A stretch of DNA of 37,139 nucleotides from Betaproteobacteria bacterium (GCA_016861105.1 BOKS01000023.1:1-37139), one strand, 5' to 3'. Counted from the first letter of the stretch, positions 23,160 to 32,669 are shown. The notes: generated by a model not told the origin, from the sequence alone. Numbers and translations are program-made.

Positions 23160-24665
23160 ATGACCGACCTTGCCGCCGCGCGCGCAGGCACGCCCCGCCT
23201 CGTCTCCGGGGTGGTCTGGAACATGCTGGGCCGCGGCCTGCCGCTCATGGTCGCGCTCGCGCTCACGCCGCCGCTCGTCGCCGCGCTGGGGATCGAGCGC
23301 TGGGGCCTGTTCACCCTCGCGCTCGGCCTGGTCGGCGTGTTCGGCGTGTTCGATCTCGGCCTCGGCGCGGCGCTGACGCGCACACTCGCCGAGCGGATCG
23401 GCCGCGGCGAGCGTGCGGGCGAAGGCGCGCTGGTCGCCTCGGCGCTGGCGCTGCTGCTGGTCCTGAGCACGCTGCTCGCGGTCGCGCTGTGGCTCGCGGT
23501 GCCGGCGCTGGTCGAGCGCGGGCTCAACGTGCCGCCGTCGCTCCAGCCGGAGGCGATCGGGGGCCTGCGCGTGCTCGCCGCGGCGGCACCCCTGGTGGTG
23601 GTGAACGCGGCCCTCTGGGGCGTGCTGGCGGCGCATCAGCGCTTCCGTGCGGCCAATCTCGCCGCGATGCCCGTTGCGGTGCTGTACTATCTCGGCCCGC
23701 TTCTGGTGCTGCTTGTCTGGGATTCGCTCGTCGGCGTGATGCTGGCGCTGGTCGGCTGCCGGCTCCTCAACACGATCGCCTACGCGGCGCTGATCCACCC
23801 GATCGTGCCGGGGATCTCGCCGCGCGCGGTGAGCCTGCGCGCGGTCGCGCCGCTGCTGCGCCTCGGCGGCTGGATGAGCCTCTCGGGCGTGCTGACGCAG
23901 GTCTCGCTCTACGCCGACCGGTTCCTGATCGGCGCGCTCTTGTCGCTTGCCGCGGTCGCGTTCTACGCGACCCCGCTCGACCTGGTGATGCGGCTCTGGA
24001 TCCTGCCGGTGGCGGTGGCGCAGGCGCTGCTGCCGGCGCTCGCCTCCTCGTTCCGCGCCATGCCGGCCGAGACGGCCGCACTGCTCCGCCGCGGCGTGCT
24101 GCTGATCGCCGGGCTGGTGCTGCCCGGCTGCGTGGCGCTGATCGTGCTTGCGCATCCGCTGCTGCGGCTGTGGCTCGGGGCCGCGTTCGCCGACGGCGGG
24201 GCGGAGGTGCTGCGCATCCTCGCGGTCGGCATCCTGTTCAGCTGCGCGGGCTTCGCGCCCGGCGCATTGCTCGACGCGATCGGTCGGCCGGACGTGACCG
24301 CGCGCTTCGCGCTGGCGCTCGCGCTCGTCTCGCTGCCGGTGGCGGTGCTGCTGCTCCTGGTCGCCGGGATCGAGGGTGCCGCGGTCGCGTGGTCGCTGCG
24401 CTGCGCCGTGGAGTGCGGCGGGCGGATGCTGCTCGCGGCACGGCTCTACCCCGCCGCTGCGCCGGCACTGCGGCGACTGGCGCCGGTGCTCGCCGCGGGC
24501 GGCGCGGGGCTTGCCGCGGTCGCGGCGATGCCGTCGATCCCGTTCGCAGCCAGCACCGGCGTGCTCGCGCTCGCCGGCGCAGCCGCGCTCGGCTGGCGCA
24601 CGCTCGAGGCGGAGGAGCGCGCGACGCTGGTCCATCCGCTTCTCTGGCTGCGGCGCGCGGCATGA
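23160..24665 (+). CDS. Oligosaccharide flippase (Wzx-like), first copy
   Basis: A 501-residue polytopic protein of the polysaccharide-export (MATE/MOP) flippase superfamily. It has about 12-14 hydrophobic segments, a start GVVWNMLGRGLPLMVALAL, and the typical GLFTLALGLVGVFGVFDLGLG after the first helices. It moves the lipid-linked repeat unit to the periplasmic face. An 80-bp gap separates it from the ExoY-like gene; no strong terminator is seen there. Its stop overlaps the next GT4 start (ATGA). A second flippase of this type is at 32666. Confidence 0.9.
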   Translation: MTDLAAARAGTPRLVSGVVWNMLGRGLPLMVALALTPPLVAALGIERWGLFTLALGLVGVFGVFDLGLGAALTRTLAERIGRGERAGEGALVASALALLLVLSTLLAVALWLAVPALVERGLNVPPSLQPEAIGGLRVLAAAAPLVVVNAALWGVLAAHQRFRAANLAAMPVAVLYYLGPLLVLLVWDSLVGVMLALVGCRLLNTIAYAALIHPIVPGISPRAVSLRAVAPLLRLGGWMSLSGVLTQVSLYADRFLIGALLSLAAVAFYATPLDLVMRLWILPVAVAQALLPALASSFRAMPAETAALLRRGVLLIAGLVLPGCVALIVLAHPLLRLWLGAAFADGGAEVLRILAVGILFSCAGFAPGALLDAIGRPDVTARFALALALVSLPVAVLLLLVAGIEGAAVAWSLRCAVECGGRMLLAARLYPAAAPALRRLAPVLAAGGAGLAAVAAMPSIPFAASTGVLALAGAAALGWRTLEAEERATLVHPLLWLRRAA

Positions 24666-25729
24666 GCGGGCTGGTGCTGAACGGCCGCTTCCTCGCCCAG
24701 GCGGTGACCGGCGTGCAGCGCGTCGCGCAGGAGGTCATGCGCGCGGCGGATGCGCTCGCCGCCGACGGCGCCTGGCCGGCGACGCGCGTGCTCGCCCCGC
24801 CGGACACGGCGCTGCCGGCGTGCGCCGCGCTGCGCCCGGCGAGCGTCGGACGGCGCGCGGGGCAGCTCTGGGAGCAGCTCGACCTGCCGCGCGCGCTCGC
24901 CGGCGACTGGCTCGTCAGTCTCGGCAACACCGCGCCGCTCGCGGCGCGCAGCCGCCAGACCGTGGTGATCCACGACGCCGGTGCCTTCGACACGCCGGAG
25001 TCGTACGGGCTTGCCTTCCGCACCTGGTACCGCGTGCTGCACCGCGCGCTCGCGCGGCTCGGCGCGCGCATCGTCACGGTCTCGTCGTTCTCGCGCGACC
25101 GGCTCGCCGACCGGCTCGGCCTCGATCCAGGCCACATCGCCGTCATGCCCGAGGGCGCGGAGCACATCCTGCGCGCGCCCGCCGACACGTCGGTGCTGGA
25201 ACGCAACGGCCTGGTTCCCGGCCGCTACGTGCTCGCGGTCGGCACCGGGGCGGCGCACAAGAACCTCGCGGCCCTCGGCGCCGCGGCGTCGATGCTGCCC
25301 GCGCGCGGGGTGCGGCTCGCGATCGCCGGGCGCGCCGATCCGGCCGTGTTCCGCGCTGCCGGCGGCGCGGAGGGCGTCGCCCTCGGGCGCGTGAGCGACG
25401 CCGAACTGCGCGCACTCTACGAGAACGCGGCCGCGCTTCTGTTCCCCTCGCGCTACGAGGGCTTCGGCCTGCCGCCCGTGGAGGCGATGGCCTGCGGCTG
25501 CCCGGTCGTTGCCGGCCGCGCCGGCGCGGTGCCGGAGACGGTCGGCGACGCGGCACTGCTGTTCGATCCCGACACGCCCGGGACGCTCGTCGCGGCGCTG
25601 ACGCGGCTGCTCGACCAGCCCGGCCTCGCCGAGGAGCTGCGCGCGCGCGGGCGGGCGCGCGCAGCGCGCTTCACCTGGCGCGCGGCCGCCGAGACGCTGC
25701 GCGACACCCTGCCCGCGGATCTCCGATGA
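24662..25729 (+). CDS. Glycosyltransferase family 4 (first of the operon)
   Basis: A 355-residue GT-B fold transferase. The N-terminal domain starts with the TGVQRVAQEV pattern (WbdB/mannosyltransferase-like), and HDAGAFDTPESYG lies in the acceptor domain. The donor-binding domain has AVGTGAAHKNLAALG, then the E-x7-E element in SRYEGFGLPPVEAMACG, typical of GT4 retaining enzymes. Donor sugar and linkage cannot be assigned; relatives often use GDP-mannose. It overlaps both neighbours by four bases, so it is translationally coupled within the operon. Cytoplasmic, membrane-associated at most. Confidence 0.9.
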   Translation: MSGLVLNGRFLAQAVTGVQRVAQEVMRAADALAADGAWPATRVLAPPDTALPACAALRPASVGRRAGQLWEQLDLPRALAGDWLVSLGNTAPLAARSRQTVVIHDAGAFDTPESYGLAFRTWYRVLHRALARLGARIVTVSSFSRDRLADRLGLDPGHIAVMPEGAEHILRAPADTSVLERNGLVPGRYVLAVGTGAAHKNLAALGAAASMLPARGVRLAIAGRADPAVFRAAGGAEGVALGRVSDAELRALYENAAALLFPSRYEGFGLPPVEAMACGCPVVAGRAGAVPETVGDAALLFDPDTPGTLVAALTRLLDQPGLAEELRARGRARAARFTWRAAAETLRDTLPADLR

Positions 25730-26853
25730 AGATCGCGATCGTCCACGAGTGGCTCGACACCTATGCGGGCTCGGAACGGGTGCTCGAGCAGATGCTCGCG
25801 GTCTGGCCCGACGCGGACCTCTACGCGATCTGCGACTTCGCGCCTGAGTGCGAGCGCGGCTTCCTCGGCGGAAGGACGCCGCGCACCACCTTCATCCAGC
25901 GCCTGCCCTTCGCGCGCAAACGGTTCCGGCTCTATCTCGGGCTGATGCCGCTCGCGATCGAGAGCCTCGACCTCTCCGGCTACGACCTGGTCGTCTCGTC
26001 CTCGCACGCGGTCGCCAAGGGTGCGATCACCGGGCCCGGCACGCTGCACCTCGCCTATGTCCACTCGCCGATGCGCTACGCCTGGGATCTGCAGGCGCAG
26101 TATCTGCGCGAGTCCGGGCTCGAGCGCGGGCTCAAGGGCGCCTATGCGCGCTGGCTGCTGCACCGGCTGCGCCTCTGGGACCATGCGAGTGCGGCGCGCC
26201 CAGACGCGATCCTCGCCAACTCGCGCTACATCGCCGAGCGCATCCGCAAGGTCTGGCGCCGCGATGCCGAGGTGCTGCACCCGCCGGTCGATACCGATTC
26301 GTTCACGCCCGTCGCGACCAAGCAGGACTTCTACCTGATCGCCTCGCGCATGGTGCCCTACAAGCGTGTCGATCTCGCCGCCGCTTCGTTCCGGCGCATG
26401 CCCGACCGCAGGCTGGTGATCGTCGGCGACGGGCCGCAGATGGCCGCCGTGCGCGCAGCCGCCGGCGCGGCGCCGAACATCGCGTTCCGCGGCCATGTCG
26501 GCAAGACCGAACTCGTCTCGCTGATGCAGTCCGCGCGCGCCTGCCTGCACATCGCCGAGGAGGATTTCGGCATCGCCATGGTCGAGGCGCAGGGCTGCGG
26601 CACGCCGATGCTCGCCTTCGGCCGCGGCGGGTCGCGCGACATCGTGCGCACGCCCGAGGAGACCGACGCCCCGACGGGGCTCCTGTTCCCGGAACAGAGC
26701 GCCGAGGCGCTGATCGACGCGGTCGAGCGGTTCGAGCGCAGTCGCGACGCGTTCACGCCCGCCGCCTGCCGCGCCAATGCCGAGCGGTTCTCGGCGGCGA
26801 ACTTCCGCGACGGGCTGCGCGCGGCGGTCGCGCGGCATCTCGGCCATGGCTGA
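25726..26853 (+). CDS. Glycosyltransferase family 4 (second of the operon)
   Basis: A 375-residue GT-B transferase of a different GT4 branch. The start MKIAIVHEWLDTYAGSERV is typical of WbaZ-like mannosyl/rhamnosyl transferases. HLAYVHSPMRYAWDL and ILANSRYIAERIRKVW sit in the acceptor domain, and EEDFGIAMVEAQGCGTP carries the E-x7-E catalytic pair. ATG 25726 overlaps the previous stop as ATGA. It probably adds one sugar to the lipid-linked oligosaccharide; the sugar is unknown. Confidence 0.92.
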   Translation: MKIAIVHEWLDTYAGSERVLEQMLAVWPDADLYAICDFAPECERGFLGGRTPRTTFIQRLPFARKRFRLYLGLMPLAIESLDLSGYDLVVSSSHAVAKGAITGPGTLHLAYVHSPMRYAWDLQAQYLRESGLERGLKGAYARWLLHRLRLWDHASAARPDAILANSRYIAERIRKVWRRDAEVLHPPVDTDSFTPVATKQDFYLIASRMVPYKRVDLAAASFRRMPDRRLVIVGDGPQMAAVRAAAGAAPNIAFRGHVGKTELVSLMQSARACLHIAEEDFGIAMVEAQGCGTPMLAFGRGGSRDIVRTPEETDAPTGLLFPEQSAEALIDAVERFERSRDAFTPAACRANAERFSAANFRDGLRAAVARHLGHG

Positions 26854-27697
26854 GCCGCGCTTCTCGCTGATCGTCGCCACGCGCGGCCGCGATGCGGATG
26901 TCGGCGTGCTGCTCGACTCGCTCTGCGCGCAGGGGCGCGGCGATCTCGAGGTGATCGTCGTCGATCAGAACACCGACGACCGGCTGTCGCCGATCCTCGC
27001 CCGCTTCGTCGATCGCCTCCCCGTCGTGCATCGGCAGAGCGCGCGCGCGCATGCGAACCACGCGCGCAATCTCGGGCTTGCCGAGGCGCGCGGCGCGATC
27101 GTCGCCTTCCCCGACGACGACTGCATCCTGCCGCCGGGCGTGCTCGACCGCGTGGACGCCGCCTTCGCCGCCGATCCCGCGCTCGCGGTGCTGACCGGCC
27201 CCGCCGCCTCGCCCGCCGGCGGGCTCGGCTCGGGCCGCTGGCGCACGGAGGACGGGCCGATCACGCTCGCCAATCTCTGGACCAGCGTGATCGAGTTCAA
27301 CCTGTTCCTGAAGCGTGACGTCGCGCGCGCGCTCGGCGGCTTCGACGAGCGCATGGGGCCGGGCACGGCATGGGGCTCGGCCGAGGGCAACGACCTCGTC
27401 GCGCGTGCGATCCGTGCCGGGCATCGCGCGCGCTACGACCCTGCTCTGCGCATCGTCCATCCCGACAAGCGGCTGACCCCGGTCGCGGTCGAGCGCGCGC
27501 GGCTCTACGGCGCAGGGCTCGGCGTGGCGCTGCGCCGGCACGCGCCCGGGATCGGCGTGTGGCTGCCGTTCTTCATCCGCCCGCTCGGCGGGCTGGTGCT
27601 CGCCGCGCTGAAGCGTGACCACCTCCAGGTCGCCTACTACCTGGCGACGTTCCGCGGCCGGCTCGCCGGCTTCCTCGCGCGCGAGGCGCGATCATGA
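26846..27697 (+). CDS. Glycosyltransferase family 2 (first of two)
   Basis: A 283-residue GT-A transferase. It begins FSLIVATRGRDADVGVLLDSL with the nucleotide loop VIVVDQNTDD. The metal-binding acidic triplet is FPDDDC (family D-x-D), and RNLGLAEARGAIVAF precedes it. A later FNLFLKRDVARALGGFDERMG is the usual acceptor-side motif of bacterial GT2 chain enzymes. Two weak hydrophobic patches near the C-terminus may touch the membrane. It overlaps the preceding gene by 8 bases and the next by 4. Sugar unknown. Confidence 0.9.
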   Translation: MAEPRFSLIVATRGRDADVGVLLDSLCAQGRGDLEVIVVDQNTDDRLSPILARFVDRLPVVHRQSARAHANHARNLGLAEARGAIVAFPDDDCILPPGVLDRVDAAFAADPALAVLTGPAASPAGGLGSGRWRTEDGPITLANLWTSVIEFNLFLKRDVARALGGFDERMGPGTAWGSAEGNDLVARAIRAGHRARYDPALRIVHPDKRLTPVAVERARLYGAGLGVALRRHAPGIGVWLPFFIRPLGGLVLAALKRDHLQVAYYLATFRGRLAGFLAREARS

Positions 27698-28569
27698 CGC
27701 TCCGGCTCGCCGTCGGCATCGCCACGCGCAACCGGCCCGCGATCCTCGCCGAGACGATCGCGGAGCTGTCGCGCCAGACCCGCACGCCGGATGCGATCCT
27801 GGTCTGCTACGTCGGGCCGGAGGATGTGGACGATCTGCCTGCGACGCGCCCGGACATCGCGTTCCTCACCACCACGCCGGGCCTGCCGCGCCAGCGCAAC
27901 GCGATCCTCGAGGCGACGGACGCCGACATCCTGCTGTTCCTCGACGACGACTTCCTGCCCGCCCCGGACTATCTCGCCGTGCTCGAGGCGGTGATGCAGG
28001 CGCATCCGGACTGCGTGGTCGCCACGGGAACCGTGATCGCCGACGGCGCGAAGGGGCCCGGCATCACGGTCGAAGAGGGTCGCGCGCTGCTCGCCGCCGA
28101 CACGCCGCCGCCCGATCCCCTCGCCGCCGCGCCGCACTTCAACGGCTACGGCTGCAACATGGCGGTGCGCATGCGCGTGGCGCGACAGACCGGCATCCGC
28201 GTCGACGAGGCGCTGCCGCTCTATGCCTGGTACGAGGACATCGATTTCACCCGCGCGCTCGGCCGGCACGGCGCGATCCTTCGGCTCGCGGGCGCGCGGG
28301 GGGTGCATCTCGGCGTGAAGCAGGCGCGCACCCCTGGGCTCAGGCTCGGCTACAGCCAGGTCGCGAACCCGGTCTATCTCGCGCGCAAGGGCACCTTCCC
28401 GTGGAGCCACGCGATCCCCTCGGCGGCGCGGCACACGCTGATCAACGCGGTGCGCTCGTTCGCGCCCGAACCGCACGTGGATCGTTTCGGCCGCCTGCGC
28501 GGCAACCTGCTCGCGCTGTGGGACCTCGTGCGCGGCCGTGCGGCGCCGGCGCGCGTGCTGGAGCTGTAG
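27694..28569 (+). CDS. Glycosyltransferase family 2 (second of two)
   Basis: A 291-residue GT-A enzyme. LAVGIATRNRPAILAETI opens the nucleotide-binding domain, PRQRNAILEATDADILLFLD leads into the acidic LDDDF motif, and FNGYGCNMAVR precedes YEDIDFTRALGRHG, the likely catalytic-base region (E-D). The C-terminal part, with NPVYLARKGTFPW, is typical of this GT2 group. It is the last gene of the plus-strand operon, which ends at the REP-like hairpins. Sugar unknown. Confidence 0.9.
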   Translation: MTLRLAVGIATRNRPAILAETIAELSRQTRTPDAILVCYVGPEDVDDLPATRPDIAFLTTTPGLPRQRNAILEATDADILLFLDDDFLPAPDYLAVLEAVMQAHPDCVVATGTVIADGAKGPGITVEEGRALLAADTPPPDPLAAAPHFNGYGCNMAVRMRVARQTGIRVDEALPLYAWYEDIDFTRALGRHGAILRLAGARGVHLGVKQARTPGLRLGYSQVANPVYLARKGTFPWSHAIPSAARHTLINAVRSFAPEPHVDRFGRLRGNLLALWDLVRGRAAPARVLEL

Positions 28570-28570
28570 G

Positions 28571-28672
28571 CGCCCTCATCCTGGCCTTCTCCCACTCGCG
28601 CGGGAGAAGGGACGCGGCGTCACCACCGGGTTCCCTCTCCCTTCGGGAGAGGGTCAGGGTGAGGGAAACAGC
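28571..28672. repeat. Inverted pair of REP-like elements between convergent operons
   Basis: Two related palindromes face each other. The first is CCCTCATCCTGGCC followed by CCTTCTCCC (28585-28593) pairing with GGGAGAAGG (28602-28610). The second, on the opposite strand, is CCCTCACCCTGACC followed by CCCTCTCCC, pairing as 28633-28641 with 28645-28653. The C-rich CCCTCAxCCTGxC flank and the palindromic CTCCC stem are the form of REP-type repeats common in proteobacteria. They lie between the ends of two operons and can form a bidirectional terminator. The outer arm also supplies the last codons and stop of the minus-strand gene. Confidence 0.75.
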
Positions 28673-29451
28673 GCGTCGCTGCGCCCGAGCGCGCGATACA
28701 CCAGCATCCCGAGCCACTCGCGCAACCCGGACTCGAGCATCTGCAGGCGTTCCGGGAACGGCGCGTCGTACAGCGCGGCAAGCCCCCGCCCCGTGCGGTA
28801 GTTCACCGGCCACGGCACCACCTGCCAGCCGGCGCGGCGGAACGCGCCGACCGAGCGCGGCATGTGGCTCGCCGAGGTCACCAGCAGCCAGATCTCGCCC
28901 GGCCTCGGATCGAGCAGCCGGTGCGTGAAGACCGCGTTCTCCCAGGTGTTGCGCGCCGCGTCCTCGTAGACCACGCGCGCCTCCGGCACGCCCATCGCGC
29001 CGAACAGCCGGCGCGCGACATCGGCCTCGGTCAGCCCGCCATGCACCAGCGAGCCCTGCCCGCCGGTGAACACCAGCCGCGCCTGCGGGTAGCGGCGCGC
29101 GAGCACCACGAACTCGGTCATGCGTTCGGCCGCGCCGTTCAGCGCCGGAATGCCGCGCGCCTCGGTCAGGTTCTGGTCGACCGCGCCGCCGAGCACGATC
29201 ACGCCGTCCACGCGCCCCGGCAGGTCTCCGGGACGCGCGAAACGATCCTCGAGCGGCATGACCACCCAGGGCGCAAGCGGCGTCGCCAGCACGGCGACGT
29301 AGAACGCCAGCCCGGCGAGCAGCGGCCAGCGGCCCCAGCGCCGCCCGCGCCACATCAGCGCGAGCCCGATGCAGGCGAGGATCAGCGCGAATGTCCCCGG
29401 CCGCGCGACGAACCACAGCGTCTTCGAGAGCAGATGCACGATCGTGTCCAT
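28654..29451 (-). CDS. YdcF/DUF218-family membrane protein
   Basis: A 265-residue protein with two N-terminal membrane helices and then a DUF218 domain (YdcF/ElyC/SanA type). The domain shows VDGVIVLGGAVDQNL, RYPQARLVFTGGQGS, ARNTWENAVFTHRLL and LLVTSASHMPRSVGAFRRAG, in the usual order. E. coli ElyC acts in envelope biogenesis and undecaprenyl-phosphate use, which fits a glycan locus, though the chemistry is not established. The ATG is 9 bases after the GT39-like stop, so it ends the minus-strand operon. The last residues (LFPSP) and the TGA come from the REP-like sequence. Confidence 0.9.
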   Translation of the reverse strand: MDTIVHLLSKTLWFVARPGTFALILACIGLALMWRGRRWGRWPLLAGLAFYVAVLATPLAPWVVMPLEDRFARPGDLPGRVDGVIVLGGAVDQNLTEARGIPALNGAAERMTEFVVLARRYPQARLVFTGGQGSLVHGGLTEADVARRLFGAMGVPEARVVYEDAARNTWENAVFTHRLLDPRPGEIWLLVTSASHMPRSVGAFRRAGWQVVPWPVNYRTGRGLAALYDAPFPERLQMLESGLREWLGMLVYRALGRSDALFPSP

Positions 29452-29460
29452 CGGCCCCTC

Positions 29461-30966
29461 CTACCCGTCCAACCCCCTGCGGCGCCAGATCTGCACCGGC
29501 CCGCGTTGCTCCGCGACCTCGGCGGCGAGCACGTAGTCCCGTGCCAGTGCGGCCTCGATCGCCGCCGAGGCGCTCGGGCGGAGCGTGTGCATCCAGCCGC
29601 GGTCGACGACGATCGCCGCGGGGCGCTCGCCGAGGATGCGCGCGAGCTCGGCGTCCGCCTCCACCGGCAGGACGGCGCCGAAATGCCCGGTGAGCTGGGC
29701 GGGGAACACGAAGCGCGACGGCGCCTCCATCCCGGCCAGCACCAGCACGACCGGATGGTAGTTCGCCACCAGCACCGGCGAACCGCGCGGCACCGCCGCG
29801 GCGAGCGCGGCGGCGACGGCACGTGGCGGGTCGGCACGGGCCAGTCCGAACCCGGCCTGGAGCCGCGGCACGGCGTCGTCGCGCCAGGCGAGGAACGCGA
29901 GCAGCGCGACGATGGCGGCAAGCGTCGGCACCGGCGCGGCGGGGCGCAGCGCGGCGGCCACACGCCAGGCGCCGAGCCCCGCGAGCAGGCCGAGCGGCGG
30001 CAGCGCCATCACGAAGTAGTGCTGGAAGAACATGCCCGGTGCGGCGATGCCGAGCGCCGCGGCGCCGAGCCACGCCCAGCCGAGCGCGACCAGCCGCCGG
30101 CCCTGCGGCGGCGGACGGAGCGTCGCGCCGGTCGCGAGGCCGATCGGCAGCGCGAGTGCGAGCAGTGCGGCGATCACCGCCCACGCCGCCTCGCCCGCGG
30201 CGAGCCGGCCGCCCGAGTAGCGCAGCGGCGCGCGCACCAGCGCATCCCAGAGATCGCCGAACGCGCCCTGCGCGGCGTAGGCCAGCGCGAGCAGCAGCAT
30301 CGGCGCGGCGCAGACCGCCGCGTATGCCGCGGCGAGCATCAGCACGCGGCGAAGGCCGATCACGCCGTGCCGCCACGCCGGCAGCACCGCGGCCGCGAAG
30401 GCGAGAGAGCCCTCGAAGACCACGATCTGCTTGATCACCAGCGCGAGGCCGATCGGCATTCCGATCGCGGCGATGTCCCGCACGCGCGGCGCGGCGGCGT
30501 GATCGAGCGCGCGCACGGCCGCGCGCAGGGCCAGCAGCATCGACGCGGCAACGAAGGGCGCGAACAGGATCTCGGTGTTGGTCTCGAGTCCGGTCAGGAG
30601 CGGTGTGTGGACGACGTAGAGCAGGCCGGCGGCAAGGCCCTGCACGGAGGTTCCGCCGCCGGCACGCACCAGGGCCGACAGCGCCCAGCCGGTCAGCGCC
30701 ACCGCGACGATGCCGAGCAGCCGCACCGCGAGCACCGTCTCGCCGAACAGCGCCATCGCCAGCGCGACCAGCGCCGGCGCGCCGGGCGGGTGCATGTCCC
30801 ACGCCGCGACGAACGGCCAGCCCCCCGCGAGCCAGGCGCGCGCCTGCACCATGTAGAGCCCGACATCGGTGTCGATCACCGCCGGTACGAACGCCATCGA
30901 GCGGCAGAGGACCGACGCCGCCAGCATCAGCGCGGGCACGGCCAGGATGCGCGCCGCCGCGGTCAT
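29461..30966 (-). CDS. GT39-like integral membrane glycosyltransferase
   Basis: A 501-residue polytopic protein of the GT-C (dolichyl/polyprenyl-phosphate mannosyltransferase-like) type. The first periplasmic loop has the acidic VIDTDVGLYMVQARAWL (D-x-D pattern) and WDMHPPGAPALVALAMALFG. GLETNTEILFAPF matches the N-T-E segment of bacterial GT39 proteins. There are about ten further hydrophobic helices and a soluble C-terminal tail. It would use polyprenyl-phosphate sugar on the periplasmic face, plausibly made by the GtrB-like GT2 at 19623. The ATG overlaps the stop of the DUF6311-like gene upstream. Confidence 0.85.
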   Translation of the reverse strand: MTAAARILAVPALMLAASVLCRSMAFVPAVIDTDVGLYMVQARAWLAGGWPFVAAWDMHPPGAPALVALAMALFGETVLAVRLLGIVAVALTGWALSALVRAGGGTSVQGLAAGLLYVVHTPLLTGLETNTEILFAPFVAASMLLALRAAVRALDHAAAPRVRDIAAIGMPIGLALVIKQIVVFEGSLAFAAAVLPAWRHGVIGLRRVLMLAAAYAAVCAAPMLLLALAYAAQGAFGDLWDALVRAPLRYSGGRLAAGEAAWAVIAALLALALPIGLATGATLRPPPQGRRLVALGWAWLGAAALGIAAPGMFFQHYFVMALPPLGLLAGLGAWRVAAALRPAAPVPTLAAIVALLAFLAWRDDAVPRLQAGFGLARADPPRAVAAALAAAVPRGSPVLVANYHPVVLVLAGMEAPSRFVFPAQLTGHFGAVLPVEADAELARILGERPAAIVVDRGWMHTLRPSASAAIEAALARDYVLAAEVAEQRGPVQIWRRRGLDG

Positions 30967-32669
30967 CGCGCCCGCCAGCCGGGCGCGAACACCATCAGCC
31001 CGTCGACCCGCCGCAGGAGATCGCGCGACGGATCGAAGCGCGCCGCGACGATCGCGATCGACGCCTCGTCGCGCAGCACGTAGAGCGTGCCCGGCTCCCA
31101 GCGTCCGGCGTCGAGCTCGGCGATGACCGCCATGCGCAGGCGTCGGAGCGCGGTGCGATCGACGCGCGAGTGGTAGATGGAGTCGGTCGCCAGCCCGTGC
31201 AGCGCGGCATAGCGCGCGATCTCCTCCCAGTGGGCGCCGAAATTGCCGGCCGGAACGGCGCGGACGCGCTGGTAGTGCCGCGCCGCCTCGCCCCAGAACG
31301 GATCGGCAAGCCGTTCGACCGGAGCGCGCGGCGCATCGGCGACAAGGGCACGGTAGCGCGCGAGCCCGCCCTGGACGTCGGCGATCTGCAGCGCGAGCGC
31401 CGCCAGCAGCACGAGGCGCGCGCGCCGCGCCCCCCAGCGCGCCGCGACCGCCGCGAGCGCGGCGAACAGCGTCGCATAGGCGAGCGGCCAGACGAACCGC
31501 TCCGAGGCGCGCAGGAGGTCGGCGTAGTGCTGCACGGTCGCGGGCAGCGGGAACTCGGCGATCACCTCGCCCGCGATCGCGATCCGGTTGGTCACGGCGA
31601 AGGCGAGCATCGCCAGCAGCGCGGCCAGCAGCAGCGCGTGCCGCGCGAGGGCCGCGCGCCAGGCGAGCCGCGCCGTCGCGAGCGCGACCAGCGCGGCGCC
31701 GACCAGCAGGAACGATCCGGCGCCGAGATACGACCCGCCATGCTCCCAGTGGCGCAAGCCCGGCAGGGCGGGCAGCAGGCTGCCCCACTCCACGGGGTCG
31801 AAGGGTGCCAGCAGGTCGAGCCCGGTCGCGCCGTAGCCGGGGCCGAGCGGCTTCAGCGGACCGGCGAGGCTGAAGAATCCGCTCAGCCAGAGGCCCGACG
31901 CCACCGCCGCCGCGACGCCGATCGCCTCGCCCGCGCGTGCGGCGATCCGCCCCTCGCGCCACGCACGCGCAACGAGATCCGCGCCCCACAGCGCCGCGGT
32001 CATGGCCAGCAGATAGGCGTTGATCAGCGCCGCCGCACCGAGCAGCACGATCCAGGCAAGGCCCTGGCGCCGGCCCGTCGCGTCGCGCAGGCAGAGGAAC
32101 AGCCCGGCGATCAGCACGAAATGCGCGACCAGCGCGAAATGCCCGCCCATGCGGTTGATCATCATCGGCTGGAAGGCGAACAGCGCCGCGCCGGCCGCGC
32201 GCGCGAGCGGATCGCGCGTCGCGAGCCCGATCAGCCGCCAGGCGAAGCCGGCCTGCAGCGCACCGCAGGCGACCAGCCACGGGCCCCAGTACTGCTCGAC
32301 CCGGACGACGTCGCGCAGTGCCTTCAGCGGCAGCGCCAGCAGCGGCACGACATCGACGTAGAAGATCGCGCTCGCGAGCTCGAGCCCGTACTCGGGGTTC
32401 AGCCCGGGCGGCAGCGTCCAGGGCGCGTGGCGGAAGAAGGTCCAGGCGAGCCAGTATGCGACCGGATCGGGGCCGAGCGGTCCGTGCAGCATCCAGCCGA
32501 TGTCGCCGGTGTCGAGGATGCGCGGACCGAGGGCCAGGACCGCGACCGAGGCGCCGGCCAGCACCGCGGCGAGCAGCGACAGCGCCGTCGCGAGGCGCCG
32601 CGGCGCCGGCGGGGCGCCGGTGCGCGCGCGCGTGGGCTCGACGTCCCGGCGGGGCGGGATCAGGGTCAT
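30963..32669 (-). CDS. DUF6311-like polytopic membrane protein (second copy)
   Basis: A 568-residue protein. The loop after the first helix reads LDTGDIGWMLHGPLGPDPVA with the aromatic WLAWTFFRHAPWTLPPG. The repeat-like PLLALPLKALRDVV is nearly the same as PLLALPLKALAML in the copy at 20616. MGGHFALVAHFVLIAGLFLCL and LRASERFVWPLAYATLF are further shared features. About ten membrane helices precede a soluble tail. It is probably a GT-C-type transferase or a polymerase-like step; function unproven. It is coupled by ATGA overlaps to the flippase upstream and the GT39-like gene downstream. Confidence 0.82.
   Translation of the reverse strand: MTLIPPRRDVEPTRARTGAPPAPRRLATALSLLAAVLAGASVAVLALGPRILDTGDIGWMLHGPLGPDPVAYWLAWTFFRHAPWTLPPGLNPEYGLELASAIFYVDVVPLLALPLKALRDVVRVEQYWGPWLVACGALQAGFAWRLIGLATRDPLARAAGAALFAFQPMMINRMGGHFALVAHFVLIAGLFLCLRDATGRRQGLAWIVLLGAAALINAYLLAMTAALWGADLVARAWREGRIAARAGEAIGVAAAVASGLWLSGFFSLAGPLKPLGPGYGATGLDLLAPFDPVEWGSLLPALPGLRHWEHGGSYLGAGSFLLVGAALVALATARLAWRAALARHALLLAALLAMLAFAVTNRIAIAGEVIAEFPLPATVQHYADLLRASERFVWPLAYATLFAALAAVAARWGARRARLVLLAALALQIADVQGGLARYRALVADAPRAPVERLADPFWGEAARHYQRVRAVPAGNFGAHWEEIARYAALHGLATDSIYHSRVDRTALRRLRMAVIAELDAGRWEPGTLYVLRDEASIAIVAARFDPSRDLLRRVDGLMVFAPGWRAR

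Noticed and set aside
22992..24635. Minus-strand frame opposite the first flippase
   Set aside because: Antisense of a Leu/Ala/Val-rich membrane protein gives Gln/Arg/His-rich text; no motif.
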